From: QAMX01 sp964448855
Lineage (GTDB): Bacteria; Bacillota; Clostridia; Oscillospirales; QAMX01
DNA: 28,005 bases
Direction of reading: 5' to 3'
NCBI GenBank assembly: GCA_964448855.1
Contig: CAYUXI010000023.1
Location: 1-28,005 of the forward strand
In this document: in pieces, positions 14,559 through 22,688 of the stretch
Layout: each line of letters starts with the position of its first letter
Numbering within the stretch: the first letter of the stretch is position 1
The notes under the pieces: generated by a model
Database searches by the model: none
Told to the model about the DNA's origin: nothing
What the model saw: only the letters and a program-made list of their open reading frames with translations
Made by a program: the position numbers and the translations under genes

Positions 14559-16859
14559 ATGGAAAAAATGCTCTGTGCAAGGTGCAAAAAGAACATTGCA
14601 TCGGTTTTTATCACGCGCATGGAAAATGGTGTCCCCAAAAATGAGGGCATCTGCCTGAAGTGCGCACATGAACTCGGCATCAAACCGGTCAATGATATGA
14701 TGGAAAAAATGGGGATCTCGGAAGATGATCTCGATAATATCACACGTGACATGATGAGTGTGATGGAACAGATGCCGGAAGAGGGGACAGACGGCGGTGC
14801 AGAAGATGAAGAAGATGCCTCCACCAATGCAGCCACCTTCCCGTTCTTAGATAAACTGTTTGGGACGGCGCGTCAGGCGCAAAGCGGCGAAGAAGCAACG
14901 GGCGAAAAACAGGAACGCTCAAACGCCAGAGACACGCAGAAATCCAAGAAAAAATATAAATTTCTGGATTCCTATTGCGTCAGCCTGAATGAAAAGGCAA
15001 AAGCGGCGAAGCTGGATCGAATCGTTGGCCGCACCGGGGAAATTGAACGCGTCGTTCAGATTCTGAACCGCCGACAGAAGAATAACCCCTGCCTGATCGG
15101 TGAACCGGGCGTCGGCAAAACAGCCATTGCTGAAGGGCTGGCCATGAAAATTGTTGCAGGCGATGTCCCGGCCAAGCTGCAAAATAAGGAAGTCTGGCTC
15201 CTGGATTTGACGGCCTGCATCGCCGGAACTCAGTTCCGCGGCCAGTTCGAAAGCCGCATGAAGGGTCTGATTGACGAGGTCAAACGCCTGGGCAACATCA
15301 TTCTCGTGATCGATGAGGTGCATAATCTGGTCGGCGCGGGCGATGCCGAGGGCTCGATGAATGCTGCCAATATCCTGAAACCCGCCCTGTCCCGCGGCGA
15401 GGTGCAGGTCGTCGGCGCAACCACTTTCAATGAATACCGCAAATACATCGAGAAGGACTCCGCACTGGAGCGCCGGTTCCAGCCGGTCACTGTCGCCGAA
15501 CCGTCCATTGAGGATACGGTTCAAATCCTCAACGGCATCAAAGGCTATTATGAGGATTACCACCTGGTTCATATCTCCGACGAAATCGCACGGCAGGCGG
15601 TGCTGCTGTCCGAGCGCTATATCACAGACCGCTATCTGCCGGATAAGGCCATCGACCTGATCGATGAAGCCGGTTCCGCGGTCAACCTGCATAACCAGAA
15701 TCTCGCACGCACGAACGCGCTGCAGGACGAACTGTCGAAAATCCACGATGAACGCGAAGAAATCATCACCCTGAACACCGAAAAAGCCTATCAGGAGCTG
15801 GCCGAGCTGAAAAGCCGCGAATTGGCGCTGCAGGACGAACTCGCCACACTGAATCAGGATCGACCGGATGTCACTGTGGACGATTTGGCTCATGTCATTG
15901 AGCTGTGGACAAAAATCCCAGCCTCCAAAGTTACAGAGACCGAGTTCAGACGCCTGAATGACCTCGAAGCGCGCCTGAAGACCCACCTGATCGGACAGGA
16001 TAACGCCATTCAGGCCGTCAGCGCAGCCATCAAACGCAACCGCGCCGGGATCTCCCCGAAGCGCAAACCCGTCTCGTTTATCTTCGCCGGGCCGACCGGC
16101 GTCGGTAAAACGGAGCTCGTGCGCCAGCTGGCACTCGATCTGTTCGATACGCCGGAATCGCTGATTCGCCTGGATATGTCCGAATTCATGGAGAAACACG
16201 CCGTTTCCCGCATCATCGGCGCACCTCCGGGATATGTCGGCTATGATGAAGCCGGTCAGCTGACGGAGAAAATCCGCAGAAAACCCTATAGCGTCATTCT
16301 GTTCGATGAAATTGAAAAAGCGCATCCGGACGTCATGAACATCCTCCTGCAAATTCTGGACGATGGCCGCGTGACCGATGCCCATGGCCGTGTGGTCAGC
16401 TTCGAAAATACCATCATCGTCATGACGACCAACGCGGGCAGCCAGAAATCCGGCGGCGTGGTCGGCTTTGGCAAGGATGCAGCCGTGCAGACGGAAGTGC
16501 GCACCATGAAAGCGCTCGAAGAGGTGTTCCGACCGGAATTCATCAACCGCGTCGATGAAATTATCACGTTCCACTCGCTGTCTGAGGATGATTTCCGCCA
16601 GATTGCCCGCCTGATGCTCGATGAGCTGAAGCAGTCTCTGGCCGAACGGAAAATTTCGTTTGTCTATGATGATTCGGTTCTGGCGTACCTGACCCGCAAA
16701 TCCTTCTCCGTCAAATTTGGCGCCAGAAATCTGCGCCGCCTGATTCAGAAGGAAATTGAGGACGCAGCCGCCGCAGAAATCATCTCACACTATGATCAGG
16801 CCGTCACGGCACTGTCCGTCACGGCACCGGAGGATGCCATCGTCATTACCGCGCTTTGA
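14559..16859 (+). CDS. Clp protease ATP-binding subunit, ClpE-like with N-terminal zinc finger
   Basis: A 766-residue AAA+ unfoldase with two nucleotide-binding domains. A four-cysteine zinc finger (C6, C9, C32, C35) replaces the double Clp_N repeat of ClpC, as in ClpE. Walker A sites are G-E-P-G-V-G-K-T at 181-188 and G-P-T-G-V-G-K-T at 511-518, with I-D-E-V-H and F-D-E-I-E Walker B segments. A short coiled middle region (about 395-435) resembles the UVR/M-type domain. The tripeptide V-G-F at 635-637 occupies the ClpP-docking loop position, so it is likely to feed ClpP (not in this window) with substrates. Residues 70-125 are acidic and low complexity. ATG 14559 follows AAAGAAAGG. A ctsR/mcsAB context is absent. 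ClpC-type naming is possible; the zinc finger favours ClpE. Confidence 0.92.
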   Translation: MEKMLCARCKKNIASVFITRMENGVPKNEGICLKCAHELGIKPVNDMMEKMGISEDDLDNITRDMMSVMEQMPEEGTDGGAEDEEDASTNAATFPFLDKLFGTARQAQSGEEATGEKQERSNARDTQKSKKKYKFLDSYCVSLNEKAKAAKLDRIVGRTGEIERVVQILNRRQKNNPCLIGEPGVGKTAIAEGLAMKIVAGDVPAKLQNKEVWLLDLTACIAGTQFRGQFESRMKGLIDEVKRLGNIILVIDEVHNLVGAGDAEGSMNAANILKPALSRGEVQVVGATTFNEYRKYIEKDSALERRFQPVTVAEPSIEDTVQILNGIKGYYEDYHLVHISDEIARQAVLLSERYITDRYLPDKAIDLIDEAGSAVNLHNQNLARTNALQDELSKIHDEREEIITLNTEKAYQELAELKSRELALQDELATLNQDRPDVTVDDLAHVIELWTKIPASKVTETEFRRLNDLEARLKTHLIGQDNAIQAVSAAIKRNRAGISPKRKPVSFIFAGPTGVGKTELVRQLALDLFDTPESLIRLDMSEFMEKHAVSRIIGAPPGYVGYDEAGQLTEKIRRKPYSVILFDEIEKAHPDVMNILLQILDDGRVTDAHGRVVSFENTIIVMTTNAGSQKSGGVVGFGKDAAVQTEVRTMKALEEVFRPEFINRVDEIITFHSLSEDDFRQIARLMLDELKQSLAERKISFVYDDSVLAYLTRKSFSVKFGARNLRRLIQKEIEDAAAAEIISHYDQAVTALSVTAPEDAIVITAL

Positions 16860-16896
16860 TTGCGTGATTAGCCCCTGCCAAAGGAGGGAATGTCAT

Positions 16897-18210
16897 ATGG
16901 GCGTGTTCAGCGATCAGACCCGCGCCCGTCTGTTATCGCCATCCCGTCGAATCGGACGACAGGCACCGGTCAAAGGCCAACGCGCCTGTGCCCTTCTTTT
17001 CGATGAGAGCCCATGCGCCGCAGCCGATGTCACGGGAACCATACTGAACGCCTTACGGGAAGCTTCTGCCTGTGCGACATTCGCCGTCTACGGCTCCACC
17101 GCCGAGAATTATCCGGATCGTCCGGGCAAGCGAACGCGGGAAAGCGGTCGCGGCATCCACTACGCGCATCTCCCGAATTTCGGCGATGATGCGTCCGGCG
17201 GCGCGGCCAACTGCCCACAGCTGATCGACGCGATTCTCCGGAGCGGCTGCACGCTGGCTGCCTCCGGATATCGGTTCCTGCCGAACGCGAGCCGCCTCTT
17301 TTCTCGACGCAAATCATTTCAGACGATATCCGACGCGAATGCAGACCTCTGCCGCCTGTTGGAGCTGCTGCCGGAGCCCGTCTCCACCATGCTCCCGCCG
17401 TTTGGCGCAGAGTGGATGGCAGACGGCCGTTCCGCGTTTGATCTCTGCAATGCCCACGGACTGAACTGCATCTCTCCGGCCGTCTCCTATGCATCCAATT
17501 TCTATGCGGAGTCAGACGGGAAGGCGGAGGCCGAACGCATGGTGCGCTCTATGCAGCATCGCCTGAACAACAACCCGGCCTGCTTCGACGGAAAAATCAT
17601 TCGGCTGGATGGCGGTCTGGCTCCCACGCTGAACACCCCGGCCGTCCCACTGGCGATTCGCCGGATTCTGACACTGCTGCGGGAGCACGGCTATGCACTG
17701 CTGACGGTGGAAGAGTTGATGGAACGCTCGCCCTTTTCCGATCTCGACGAGTCTGTTGCGTGTAGACCGGCGGCCTGCTCCATGCTGAAACGGGGCTATA
17801 CGGTGGCCTGCCTCGGCGGGAAGTTCCGCCCGAACGCATCTGTGCAGCGCGATATGCTGTACGCCATGCTCGTGCCGCCGCACATCATGCGGGACTATAT
17901 GCAGTCGCGCCTCACCGGTGCCGAACCGCAGTTTGCCGCCAACCGCAGAACGGAGAAGGAGTTCTGGCTGGCACCCGGCAGCCCAATCTCCGCAGGTATG
18001 TTTTATGCCTATGAAGCCGGATGGCCGCTGGGCAAACGACAGGCCGTCCTGACCACGAAAACGTTCGCCGCATTTTTGGAACAGGCGTCAGCCGGCAAAA
18101 CCGTCACGTGGACGCCACCGACCGACCGCGCCCTTTTGAAATCGGACATCATCATGGCTCTGGATCAATTGATTCAGACAGAACAGGTGGATGAAAATGA
18201 GCCAACATAA
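16897..18210 (+). CDS. Degenerate NodB-fold (polysaccharide deacetylase-like) protein, probably inactive
   Basis: A 437-residue protein without a signal peptide. Residues about 30-250 follow the plan of NodB deacetylases: a strand ending L-L-F-D-E-S (33-38) where active enzymes have T-F-D-D-G, M-L-P-P-F-G at 165-170 in place of R-P-P-Y-G, and the closing Y-A-L-L-T-V-E-E-L-M segment. The metal-binding H-(S/T)-x-x-H motif is not visible; the corresponding area has F-L-P-N-A-S-R-L-F. The first acid-pair is D-E rather than D-D. Residues 290-437 form an additional domain I do not recognise. It is therefore a pseudo-enzyme candidate, by inference. ATG 16897 follows AAGGAGGG; the frame from 16756 overlaps the Clp gene. 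It overlaps the next gene by 14 bases. Confidence 0.72.
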   Translation: MGVFSDQTRARLLSPSRRIGRQAPVKGQRACALLFDESPCAAADVTGTILNALREASACATFAVYGSTAENYPDRPGKRTRESGRGIHYAHLPNFGDDASGGAANCPQLIDAILRSGCTLAASGYRFLPNASRLFSRRKSFQTISDANADLCRLLELLPEPVSTMLPPFGAEWMADGRSAFDLCNAHGLNCISPAVSYASNFYAESDGKAEAERMVRSMQHRLNNNPACFDGKIIRLDGGLAPTLNTPAVPLAIRRILTLLREHGYALLTVEELMERSPFSDLDESVACRPAACSMLKRGYTVACLGGKFRPNASVQRDMLYAMLVPPHIMRDYMQSRLTGAEPQFAANRRTEKEFWLAPGSPISAGMFYAYEAGWPLGKRQAVLTTKTFAAFLEQASAGKTVTWTPPTDRALLKSDIIMALDQLIQTEQVDENEPT

Positions 18211-18871
18211 GAAACAGTATCAAAATAAGCGAACCCAGAAAAAAACCTACACAAAACCCGCACCCCGCCCGGCGGCACAGGAGCCGATTGATCAGGAGTT
18301 TATCGACCGCTACGGCCAGGGCGGCATCCTGAAAAACACGCTGAAAATCTGGCGGGACTCCTCCAAAGCGACCTTCCTGGCCTATTTCCCGGTCATCCTG
18401 CTGGAATTGCTCTACTGCGTGGTGTGGTTCGTCGCCAGTATCTTTGTCTTTATCCCGGCTACGCGCTCCTTCGGCGGCCACGCGAGAGACGCGATCGTCT
18501 TCATCAATGTCATGATCTGCGTTATCGGTCTGCCAATCCTGCTGACCTGGCTGCATCTGCGCTATAACCTCAAACAAAAACGGTATTATTTTACCAACGC
18601 CTTCCGCTACATCCTTCCGGCGTCGGTGCTCTACTGGGTGCTCCACTTCATCAACATTTACATCTCCTTCATGTTCGATGAAAACCGGACACAGCTGCTC
18701 AAAGCTCAGCTGGAAACCAGTATGTATATGGGTCTCGTCATGATCGCGGCCATTGCCATCTTTGGCTGCGTCGCACAGGTTGTCCTGCTCTGGAAACGCA
18801 ATAAAGAAGAACCCCTGGCGGTTCGTCTGGCCGTCGGCACAAAGCACGGAAAAGAAAAGCCCAAAAAATAG
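18197..18871 (+). CDS. Small polytopic membrane protein of unknown function
   Basis: A 224-residue protein with a very basic, Gln-rich N-terminus (about 30 residues) and four hydrophobic helices, near residues 58-85, 95-120, 130-155 and 175-200, ending in a Lys-rich tail. I recognise no family. Two in-frame starts exist: ATG 18191 and ATG 18197; the latter is chosen because AGGTGG at 18185-18190 is then six bases away. The start lies within the last codons of the NodB-fold gene, so the two are probably translated in a coupled way and may act together at the membrane. It ends with TAG at 18869-18871, showing that TAG works as a normal stop in this genome. Confidence 0.78.
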   Translation: MSQHKKQYQNKRTQKKTYTKPAPRPAAQEPIDQEFIDRYGQGGILKNTLKIWRDSSKATFLAYFPVILLELLYCVVWFVASIFVFIPATRSFGGHARDAIVFINVMICVIGLPILLTWLHLRYNLKQKRYYFTNAFRYILPASVLYWVLHFINIYISFMFDENRTQLLKAQLETSMYMGLVMIAAIAIFGCVAQVVLLWKRNKEEPLAVRLAVGTKHGKEKPKK

Positions 18872-18909
18872 CTGATCGCCCTGTCGATCGAAAAAAAGGA
18901 GGAACCCCC

Positions 18910-20916
18910 GTGAAGCTCGAAAATCAAGTCGATTTTCATCCACCATACCTCGGCGTCGCCTATTATCCGGAAGACTGGCCGGAAGATCAGATTCCCTTTG
19001 ATATCGCAAAAATGAAGGAAGCCGGGATCAATGTCGCCCGCGTCGGGGAATTCGCCTGGCGAAAAATGGAACCCAAACCGGGACAGTATGATTTTGCATG
19101 GCTCCATCATGTCGTCAACTGCTTGGGCGAGGCCGGCATTGCGGTCGTGCTCGGAACGCCGACGGCGACACCGCCACGCTGGTTTACGCTGGCTCATCCG
19201 GACAGCCTGCGTGAAACGCAGGTTGGCGTTCGCGTCAATCACGGCGGACGGCGTCACTGCTGCTCCAATCACCCGGCCTACCTAAAAGCCAGCGCAGCCA
19301 TTGTCGAGGCCATGGCGCGTGAATTCGCCGAGGATCCGTATGTGATCGGCTGGCAGTGCGATAATGAAATCTATGAAGGCGGAGACGGCTGCCTCTGCGT
19401 CCATTGCCAGCAGCGCTTCAAAGAACTGCTCAAAAAACAATACGGCACGGTGGAAAACCTGAATGAAGCGTGGAACCTGAATCTCTTCAGCCAGGCGTAT
19501 AACAGCTTTGACGAGCTGCCGCTGCCGGTCAATGCGTGGGTCAACCCGCATCACCGCCTGGAATGGCGAACCGCCCAGAATGAGGCACACATCGACTTTA
19601 TCCGGATGCAGGCCGAGATTCTCCACCGCTACGTATCCGTGCCGGTCGGAACGGATACGATGCCCTTCGGCGCCATGGATTATCGCGAAATGAACCGCAC
19701 CCTGGACGTCGTGCAGTTCAACCATTATAATATCCCCAAAAACGTGCAAAACGTCTGCTTCTGGTACGATTTCCTCCGCACACTGAAGCCGCACCCGTTC
19801 TGGAATACGGAAACGGCCACCTGCTGGAACGGCGGGATGTATGTCGATCAGTCCATCAAGCCGGAAAACTACTGCCGCCTGAATTCCTGGCTGCCGCTGG
19901 CACTCGGTGGGGAAGCGAATATGTACTGGCTCTGGCGGACGCATTGGGCAGGGCATGAGCTGACACACGGCTCCGTGCTGGATTCCTCTGGTCGGCCGCA
20001 GCATATCTGGGGCGAGGTGCAGCAGACCGCCGCAGACTTCGAACGCGCCGCATCGTTCCTTTCGGAAACACGCGTGGAAGCCAAAACGGCACTGCATTTC
20101 ACAACGCGCAACTGGAACCTCTGGGCCACGCAGCCGCTGTTCAAGGATTCCAATTACATGGCCACCATGTATGATCTCTTCTACCGGCCGCTGCTCGATC
20201 TCGGTATCCGCGTGGACGGCGCCGACAGCGTGCAGCCGCTCGATGACTATCGCCTGCTGATTTCACCGATGATGATGACGCTCGATGAAAATGACCTGCC
20301 GCAGAGAATCCGCAGCTGGGTCGAAAACGGCGGCGTCTGGGTGGTCGGCCCGATGTCGGATATTCGCACCAACATCGGCACAAAATTCCCGAATCGACCG
20401 TTCGGCATCCTGGAGGACATGATTGGCGAATCCTGGCTCTACGGCATCCCGGACGCGGAACACCGCATTCAGACGGCGTGGAGCGATGGAAGCACCTTTA
20501 CCGGCGACCATTTCTATCAGGTCTTCGAAACCCCGAAGAACGCGGAGGCGCTGGTTCGCATTACGGAAGGCCACAGCACCCTGAAGGACAAGGCCATCGT
20601 ATTCCATCAGCCGTACGGCAAGGGGCATATCATCGTCCTCGGTACCTTCCCGTCCACGGAGGACATCCGCCGCATCTATGCATACGCGCTGGAGCTGGCC
20701 GGACTGGAGCACACAGCCACACCGGATGGCAACCTCGTCGTCGTGCCGCGCAAGGGCGCAACACGCAACGGCGTGATTCTCGCTGAATATGCCAATCAGG
20801 GTGGACGCTATCGCCTCGATCGCCCCATGGTTGATCTCCTGACCGGTCGTGTCTGTGAAGGCGAAATCCAAGTGCAGCCCTATGAAGTGCTCGTCCTGGA
20901 AGAGCAGAACGCCTGA
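18910..20916 (+). CDS. Beta-galactosidase, glycoside hydrolase family 42
   Basis: A 668-residue cytoplasmic glycosidase of the GH42 type, cleaving terminal beta-D-galactosyl residues with retention. The N-terminal TIM barrel starts with G-V-A-Y-Y-P-E-D-W; the acid/base is E153 in C-D-N-E-I-Y and the nucleophile is E301 in N-T-E-T-A-T-C-W. Cysteines in H-C-C-S-N and G-C-L-C-V-H-C match the zinc cluster of many GH42 enzymes. A GATase-like trimerisation domain (about 390-590) and a small C-terminal beta domain follow; the length fits the family (about 650-690). GTG 18910 is preceded by AAGGAGG. There is no signal peptide, so substrates must be imported. It is the last gene of the long run and is followed by a bidirectional terminator. 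Confidence 0.95.
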   Translation: MKLENQVDFHPPYLGVAYYPEDWPEDQIPFDIAKMKEAGINVARVGEFAWRKMEPKPGQYDFAWLHHVVNCLGEAGIAVVLGTPTATPPRWFTLAHPDSLRETQVGVRVNHGGRRHCCSNHPAYLKASAAIVEAMAREFAEDPYVIGWQCDNEIYEGGDGCLCVHCQQRFKELLKKQYGTVENLNEAWNLNLFSQAYNSFDELPLPVNAWVNPHHRLEWRTAQNEAHIDFIRMQAEILHRYVSVPVGTDTMPFGAMDYREMNRTLDVVQFNHYNIPKNVQNVCFWYDFLRTLKPHPFWNTETATCWNGGMYVDQSIKPENYCRLNSWLPLALGGEANMYWLWRTHWAGHELTHGSVLDSSGRPQHIWGEVQQTAADFERAASFLSETRVEAKTALHFTTRNWNLWATQPLFKDSNYMATMYDLFYRPLLDLGIRVDGADSVQPLDDYRLLISPMMMTLDENDLPQRIRSWVENGGVWVVGPMSDIRTNIGTKFPNRPFGILEDMIGESWLYGIPDAEHRIQTAWSDGSTFTGDHFYQVFETPKNAEALVRITEGHSTLKDKAIVFHQPYGKGHIIVLGTFPSTEDIRRIYAYALELAGLEHTATPDGNLVVVPRKGATRNGVILAEYANQGGRYRLDRPMVDLLTGRVCEGEIQVQPYEVLVLEEQNA

Positions 20917-20991
20917 CATACCGCCATTGAATGCGGATGGGTTTCACCTGCATCCCGACAATGACACCCTCTGCATCGATCAAATTGCTGA

Positions 20992-21031
20992 AAAACCCGC
21001 CCAACCGATTCAAATCGGCTGGGCGGGTTTT
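20992..21031. terminator. Bidirectional terminator between GH42 and the oxidoreductase gene
   Basis: A long stem (20992-21010 with 21013-21031, one internal A-C mismatch) starts with A residues and ends with T residues. It sits between two convergent genes and can stop both transcripts. Confidence 0.88.
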
Positions 21032-21051
21032 GTATTGCCTGTATGCCGGGA

Positions 21052-22137
21052 TTAGTCAAAGAAGTACGGCTGACCGCTGTTGGCGGACTTGTAAATACCG
21101 TCCAGAATCTTCGAGACAACATAGGCCTGCTCCGGCAGAACACACGGCTTCGTGCCGGTGCGCAGTGCATGATAGAACTGCTGTGCCTCGATTTCAGCCG
21201 GGCTGCCGTTGCTGCTGCCTTCGAAGAAGGCTGCGCCGCCCGCGTTGAAGTCCGGCTTCAGAACGTACTGACGGCCGTTTTCAACACCGTTGATCCGCAG
21301 ACCGTCGCGCATATCGGCACCGGCCTTGGAACCGGAAATGCTCGTGGAGGCTTCGATGACGTCAAGCGTGTTCAGAGCCCAGGAGGATTCCAGAATGATG
21401 GTTGCGCCGTTCTTCATAACGACAAAGCCGAAGCAGCTGTCTTCGACCGTGAATTTCTTCGGATCCCAGTCGCCCCAGCAGTTGCCGGTTGCGCCGTCCT
21501 GATCGGCCAGCTCACGATATTTGGTGCCGACGCAGTATTTCGGCTCGTAGTTGTTCATCATCCACAGCGTCAGGTCGAGCGCGTGTGTGCCGATGTCAAC
21601 CAGCGGACCGCCGCCCTGCTCCTCTTCGTTGAGGAAAACGCCCCATGTCGGAACGGCTCTGCGGCGAATGGCGTGTGCTTTGGCGAAATAAATGTCGCCG
21701 AACGTACCCTTTTCGCATTCAGCCTTCATGTACTGGGAGTCTGCACGGTAACGGCTCTGATAACCGATCGAGAGCGTTCTGCCGGTGCGCTGTGCGCATT
21801 CCAGCATGGCCTTGGCTTCAGCTTCGTTGATGGCCATCGGCTTCTCGCAGAGGACATCCGCGCCGGCTTCCATGGCGGCGATGGACACTTCGCTGTGTTC
21901 ACGGTTCGGCGTACAAACATGAACGACATCCGGTTTTTCGACCTTCAGCAGCTCATGATAGTCTTCATAGACGCGTGCATCGGCAACGCCGTACTCCTTT
22001 GCGGCTTTTTCGGCGCGCTCGACAATAATGTCACAAAATGCGACGAGTTCGATGTCCGGGACGGTTTTCAAAGCGGGAAGGTGCTTTCCGTTTGCAATAC
22101 CACCGCAGCCGACGATGGCAACTCTGAGTTTTTCCAT
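21052..22137 (-). CDS. Gfo/Idh/MocA family oxidoreductase
   Basis: A 361-residue NAD(P)-dependent oxidoreductase. The N-terminal Rossmann fold has the dinucleotide motif V-G-C-G-G-I-A at 9-15, and the family motif E-K-P at 98-100 follows. The C-terminal alpha/beta domain carries G-G-G-P-L-V-D-I-G-T-H-A-L-D-L, with the catalytic-type Asp and His. Members act on sugars, inositols, amino sugars or related substrates; this sequence alone does not identify the substrate. ATG 22137 is preceded on the minus strand by GGAAAGGA and gives a start just before the first strand; the frame upstream to 22311 would cross the promoter. It converges on the beta-galactosidase gene, which may indicate shared sugar metabolism, but they are on different transcripts. 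Confidence 0.92.
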   Translation of the reverse strand: MEKLRVAIVGCGGIANGKHLPALKTVPDIELVAFCDIIVERAEKAAKEYGVADARVYEDYHELLKVEKPDVVHVCTPNREHSEVSIAAMEAGADVLCEKPMAINEAEAKAMLECAQRTGRTLSIGYQSRYRADSQYMKAECEKGTFGDIYFAKAHAIRRRAVPTWGVFLNEEEQGGGPLVDIGTHALDLTLWMMNNYEPKYCVGTKYRELADQDGATGNCWGDWDPKKFTVEDSCFGFVVMKNGATIILESSWALNTLDVIEASTSISGSKAGADMRDGLRINGVENGRQYVLKPDFNAGGAAFFEGSSNGSPAEIEAQQFYHALRTGTKPCVLPEQAYVVSKILDGIYKSANSGQPYFFD

Positions 22138-22186
22138 ATGTATGTTCCTTTCCAGCGCATCTGTCTTTCTGATACGTCTTACCATA

Positions 22187-22215
22187 ATTATATTGCATTT
22201 TCCTACTAATGTCAA
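22187..22215 (-). promoter_or_regulatory. Consensus promoter of the oxidoreductase gene
   Basis: On the minus strand, perfect -35 TTGACA (complement of 22210-22215) and perfect -10 TATAAT (complement of 22187-22192) have 17-base spacing, about 50 bases before the start codon. Confidence 0.9.
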
Positions 22216-22287
22216 TATCAATTTGGAAAATTCATCGTTGACTGGAAAATATTGAATTTTTCCGAAAACGGAAATCCGTCGGAAAAG

Positions 22288-22336
22288 GAACCCGCACAGC
22301 CACGGATGCATATACGGCAGCCGTCTGTGCGGGTTC
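22288..22336 (-). terminator. Long inverted repeat, probable terminator downstream of enolase
   Basis: Perfect 12-bp arms GAACCCGCACAG (22288-22299) and CTGTGCGGGTTC (22325-22336) enclose a smaller inner dyad. On the minus strand it is followed by CCTTTTCC, which fits a terminator of the enolase transcript, although it is about 350 bases beyond the stop codon. It could also be a regulatory RNA structure. Confidence 0.5.
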
Positions 22337-22369
22337 TATACATATATACCGCATAAAAAGTCGATTTCC

Positions 22370-22403
22370 GCCGTTTCCACATCGTGTGGAAAACGGCGTT
22401 TTT
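22370..22403 (+). repeat. Hairpin with T run (terminator-like) containing CCACA/TGTGG
   Basis: GCCGTTTCCACA (22370-22381) pairs with TGTGGAAAACGGC (22385-22397, one bulged A), followed by GTTTTTG on the plus strand. No plus-strand gene precedes it within 1.4 kb, so a role as plus-strand terminator is unexplained. It also contains a DnaA-box-like TGTGGAAAA. Confidence 0.55.
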
Positions 22404-22688
22404 GCCCGTCCCGCAAAGGATTCCCACAGCTTCCACAGAGTTTTCCACACCTCGTGTGAATCCTCCATTGTACATTGCGGACTGCATATACATTGCCGAG
22501 CAAAAGGAATCCGTGCATTCTTTCCAAACCTCCGCATTTTTATTCGAAGTCCCTTCAATCAAGTAACTGCAACCTGCCAAAATCTACAAAGCAAATGTTC
22601 GAACCAACTGCAAAAACAGGGGACAGAGGTTGAAAAAGATCAAAATATAGCGAAAAACAGGCGAATTGCTGCGACTTTTGCGGAGCAT

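Larger units (their letters stand above)
22216..22688. other. Gene-free, hairpin-rich region between oxidoreductase and enolase
   Basis: This stretch of about 470 bases has no supported gene. Three consecutive dyads occur at 22257-22286, 22288-22336 and 22370-22397. Near them are five CCACA-containing motifs, two of which (TGTGGAAAA at 22385-22393 and TTTTCCACA at 22441-22449) fit the loose DnaA box consensus TTWTNCACA. From about 22460 to 22688 I see nothing further. The open frames here on the plus strand continue antisense into the enolase gene and lack family motifs. Confidence 0.55.

Noticed and set aside
14919..16574. 551-codon open frame on the minus strand
   Set aside because: It lies entirely antisense to the ClpE-like gene, has no ribosome binding site and no family motif; it is a high-GC shadow frame.
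21043..22209. 388-codon open frame on the plus strand
   Set aside because: It is antisense to the oxidoreductase gene and its promoter; composition and lack of motifs mark it as a shadow.
22257..22449. Origin of replication
   Set aside because: The boxes are mostly imperfect, no dnaA, dnaN or AT-rich unwinding element is adjacent, and flanking genes are metabolic. Kept only as a regulatory hypothesis.
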